DNA of 6,647 nucleotides, from the NCBI GenBank assembly GCA_035286745.1, contig DATECU010000180.1, forward strand, positions 1 through 6,647, read 5' to 3'. Source of the stretch: DATECU01 sp035286745. Lineage in GTDB: Bacteria; Acidobacteriota; Vicinamibacteria; Fen-336. Under the pieces are notes generated by a model. That model did no database searches, had not been told where the DNA came from, and saw only the letters and a list, made by a program, of their open reading frames with translations. Position numbers and translations under genes: made by a program. Positions 4,649 through 6,647 of the stretch are shown here, piece after piece (positions within the stretch are counted from its first letter, which is position 1; every line of letters starts with the position of its first letter).

Positions 4649-6647
4649 CTACCGACCGTCGAGCGGGCCGTCCTTTGTGTCTTTGTGGTGGTCGTTGCCG
4701 TGGGGGCCTAACGCCAAAAGCCGGGCGGCATCGGTGATGGCGCCGATCTTGACCGCATAGCTGGTCTGCCGCGCGATGTCCTCATCGGAAACGTACTGGA
4801 CGTCGAGCAGACCCTCGCTCCTGTAGCCGGTCCGCAGGTAGTTCATCTCGGCCAGGCAGAGGCTCCAGCCCTGGAGCCAGAGCCCCAGCTCCTGGCGCTG
4901 GGCTTCGGAGCCCGCGAAGTGGACGATCAGGTCGATGTCGCTGCCCGGGCCGGCGGTGGCGTTCTTGGTGCTCCCGAAGACGTAGAGGGCGGTGACGCCG
5001 AAGCGGGCGGGATCGAGATCGCTGGCGATCCGCTGGGCCATTCGCAAACGCCAGCGCCAGTGATCTTCGGCAGGGCGAGGGGCGAATCCCCCCAGAGCGG
5101 CAGCAGGCCCCACTGCCCCCGGAGGCGCCAGGAAGGCCACCGCCTCGTCGAGATCCGCGTTCATGAGCAGCCGGAGCACGTCGCCGCCGGTGACCTGGGG
5201 CACGTCGATCACTCGCACCACCTGGGCCAGGTGGGCATGTGCGGGAAGCAGGTGGGCCAGCACATTCGGGGAGCCGGCCAGGAAGGCCTCGTTGAACAAG
5301 ACGCCGGGATCGTCGGGGTAGAGAGGCAGGTAGCGGATGCCGGCCTCGACCAGGTCCTGGAAGAAGTGAGTGCCAAACGAAAGATCGGGGACGTAGTTGC
5401 CGCGCTTGCGTGCGACCTCGATCAGCGCCGCGGTGTTGTTGATGTCGGAGTAGGTGACGGAGACCCCCAGCTTGACGTCGCCCCGGCTGCCCCAGCGTCC
5501 CGGGCCCACCAGCAGGAACTGCCGCTTGGGCAGGAGCGCGTTCAGCGCCGAGACGGCGCGGCCCACCTCGCGCATCGCTTCCAGCGAGGGCAGGGCGGTG
5601 TAGGCGTCGGGATCGACGTAGACGACGTGGGTCAGGTCGGGCACGTGGCCGTTCGAGACGTAACGGTGGGCGGAGAAGATCAGGTGGTCGGGCGCGATGT
5701 CGCGAGGAATGGGGGTGGGGGCGGCGTCCAGGGTGTAGCTCTGCGGCCGGCACTGGAGGAGGTAGAAGTCGTGGCCGTCGGAGGCGAACTCGATGTCGAC
5801 CGGGGTACCCAGGGCCTCCTTGAGCAGGGTGAGCAGGCTCTTCATGCGAGGCAGGAAGGGCGAGCTGGCGGTGAGTCCCTCGAAGGTGAAGACCAGGCCC
5901 CGTGGGTTCTGGAGCAGGTCGAGGGACGACGGTCGGCGCACCCGATCCCGGTCGGCCACCGACACCAGAAGCTCCAGCCGTGGGATGTCGGCCCCGGCCT
6001 CTTCCAGCAGGCGGCGGGCGTCGACGGTCTCGAAGCTCCCGGTCTCCATGTTGATGACGTCGACCTTGCGCGGTGAATAGCGTACGACTTCGTCCGGAGA
6101 GACGTTGACGCGGAGGCCGGGCTGACCGGGCGCCACCAGCACCGGGTAGTCGTCGGCCAAACGGTCCACGGCGCGGGTGCCCAGCCCGGGGACCATCCGG
6201 AGCAGGCCGTCCTCGCGTTTGATGCGGGGGGACCAGCGAAACTCGTTGTTGCTGAAGCCGACGCCGGAGAAGGCAGGGAGGTAGTAGCGGCCCATCCGGC
6301 TGCCCACCACCTCCTGGATCATGATCCCCATCTCCTCGTGGTGCTCCAGGAGGCCGCGTTCGGCGCGGTACTGGATGGGGTCGGGGCTGAAGACGGAGGC
6401 GTAGACCTCGGCCACCGCGTCCAGCAGGGCCGCCAAACGGGACTGCTTGTCGCCCTGGTTGGCCAGGAACAGGCTCTTGTACTTGCCGGAGAAGGCCGAA
6501 CCCACCCGGTCCTCGAGCAGGCTGGAGCTGCGCACGATCAGCGGCTTGTCCCCCAGGTCGTCCAGAGCCGCCGCCAGGCCGTTCACGATTTCGGTCGGGA
6601 AGCGGGAGCTCTTGAAGACCGCCAGCAAGTGCGGATACTCCTGGCGA
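4649..6647 (-). CDS. PPDK/PEP synthase N-domain protein fused to nucleotidyltransferase (5' end missing)
   Basis: The frame is open to the right edge, so the N-terminus is missing. I number residues from the Leu codon at 6626-6628; 659 follow, plus six before. Residues 1-300 form the nucleotide-binding domain of pyruvate phosphate dikinase and PEP synthase: PLIVRSSSLLED (29-40, Arg33), SAFSGKY (44-50), IMIQEVV (102-108, Gln105), and VDIEF...YLLQCRP (277-295, with Asp278, Glu280, Gln292, Arg294). A middle region (about 315-500) has VGPGRWGSRGDVKLG (374-388) and SFGTHFFQDLVEAG (417-430), which I recall from similar PEP/pyruvate-binding proteins. Residues 535-635 form a nucleotidyltransferase with FGSTKNATAGPGSDIDL (551-567: Gly552, Ser553, Asp564, Asp566) and a likely third acid, Asp609. 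The phosphohistidine and PEP-binding domains are absent after the N-domain, so it is not a standard PEP synthase. It may phosphorylate, adenylylate or otherwise modify a partner. The tail (646-659) looks repeat-derived. Confidence 0.9.
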   Translation of the reverse strand, partial: RQEYPHLLAVFKSSRFPTEIVNGLAAALDDLGDKPLIVRSSSLLEDRVGSAFSGKYKSLFLANQGDKQSRLAALLDAVAEVYASVFSPDPIQYRAERGLLEHHEEMGIMIQEVVGSRMGRYYLPAFSGVGFSNNEFRWSPRIKREDGLLRMVPGLGTRAVDRLADDYPVLVAPGQPGLRVNVSPDEVVRYSPRKVDVINMETGSFETVDARRLLEEAGADIPRLELLVSVADRDRVRRPSSLDLLQNPRGLVFTFEGLTASSPFLPRMKSLLTLLKEALGTPVDIEFASDGHDFYLLQCRPQSYTLDAAPTPIPRDIAPDHLIFSAHRYVSNGHVPDLTHVVYVDPDAYTALPSLEAMREVGRAVSALNALLPKRQFLLVGPGRWGSRGDVKLGVSVTYSDINNTAALIEVARKRGNYVPDLSFGTHFFQDLVEAGIRYLPLYPDDPGVLFNEAFLAGSPNVLAHLLPAHAHLAQVVRVIDVPQVTGGDVLRLLMNADLDEAVAFLAPPGAVGPAAALGGFAPRPAEDHWRWRLRMAQRIASDLDPARFGVTALYVFGSTKNATAGPGSDIDLIVHFAGSEAQRQELGLWLQGWSLCLAEMNYLRTGYRSEGLLDVQYVSDEDIARQTSYAVKIGAITDAARLLALGPHGNDHHKDTKDGPLDGR
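4671..4691 (-). repeat. Likely dispersed-repeat fragment inside the gene's 3' end
   Basis: On the - strand this reads ACCACAAAGACACAAAGGA, which resembles a CACAAAGACACAAAG-type sequence that I recall as scattered through intergenic DNA of unrelated bacteria. Here it encodes HHKDTKD, residues 647-653 of the fusion protein, just before the stop. The conserved part of the protein ends before it. Confidence 0.45.

Noticed and set aside
4919..6076. Long + strand open frame antisense to the dikinase-type gene
   Set aside because: The - strand frame carries all conserved motifs across this stretch; the + strand product is Gly/Val/Asp/Arg-rich shadow sequence.

Overview
The window is GC-rich, with GC strongly favoured at third codon positions, and is clearly bacterial. 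It holds the downstream end of a CRISPR array, six complete protein genes and one gene cut by the right edge. No rRNA, tRNA, plasmid or phage gene is visible, so the lineage rests on weak signs. The high GC, frequent GTG starts, a small cysteine-rich lipoprotein with paired Cys modules, and a protein joining a pyruvate phosphate dikinase N-terminal-like domain to a nucleotidyltransferase would fit Myxococcota/Deltaproteobacteria-like, Acidobacteria-like or Rokubacteria-like bacteria. I cannot choose between them.

Layout. Positions 8-334 carry five 36-bp CRISPR repeats and four spacers. The fifth repeat is degenerate, so the leader and any cas genes lie off the left edge. About 400 bases without a convincing gene follow. 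Three + strand genes come next: a RidA-family protein that lacks the usual catalytic arginine and has two plausible starts, one of them with a signal peptide; an exported NTF2-like (DUF4440/SnoaL-type) protein; and a DUF1304 four-helix membrane protein. Each has a good Shine-Dalgarno sequence, and gaps of about 80-115 bases separate them. A short cysteine-rich lipoprotein gene follows on the - strand, with a possible near-leaderless promoter. A calcineurin-like metallophosphoesterase and a six-helix membrane protein of unknown function then lie 12 bases apart on the + strand, almost certainly as one operon.

The convergent gap 4314-4648 has no gene. It holds a heptamer repeat and a large imperfect palindrome of about 164 bp with a perfect 13-bp arm. 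The right third is a - strand gene open to the window edge. It has an ATP-binding domain of the pyruvate phosphate dikinase/PEP synthase type, a middle region I recognise only loosely, and a C-terminal nucleotidyltransferase with an intact GS...DID signature. The phosphohistidine and PEP-binding modules of true PEP synthase are absent. Its last residues are encoded by a sequence that looks like a dispersed repeat.

The genes do not form one obvious pathway. The points most worth following are the dikinase-nucleotidyltransferase fusion, the metallophosphoesterase/membrane-protein pair, the arginine-less RidA with two starts, and the convergent palindrome.
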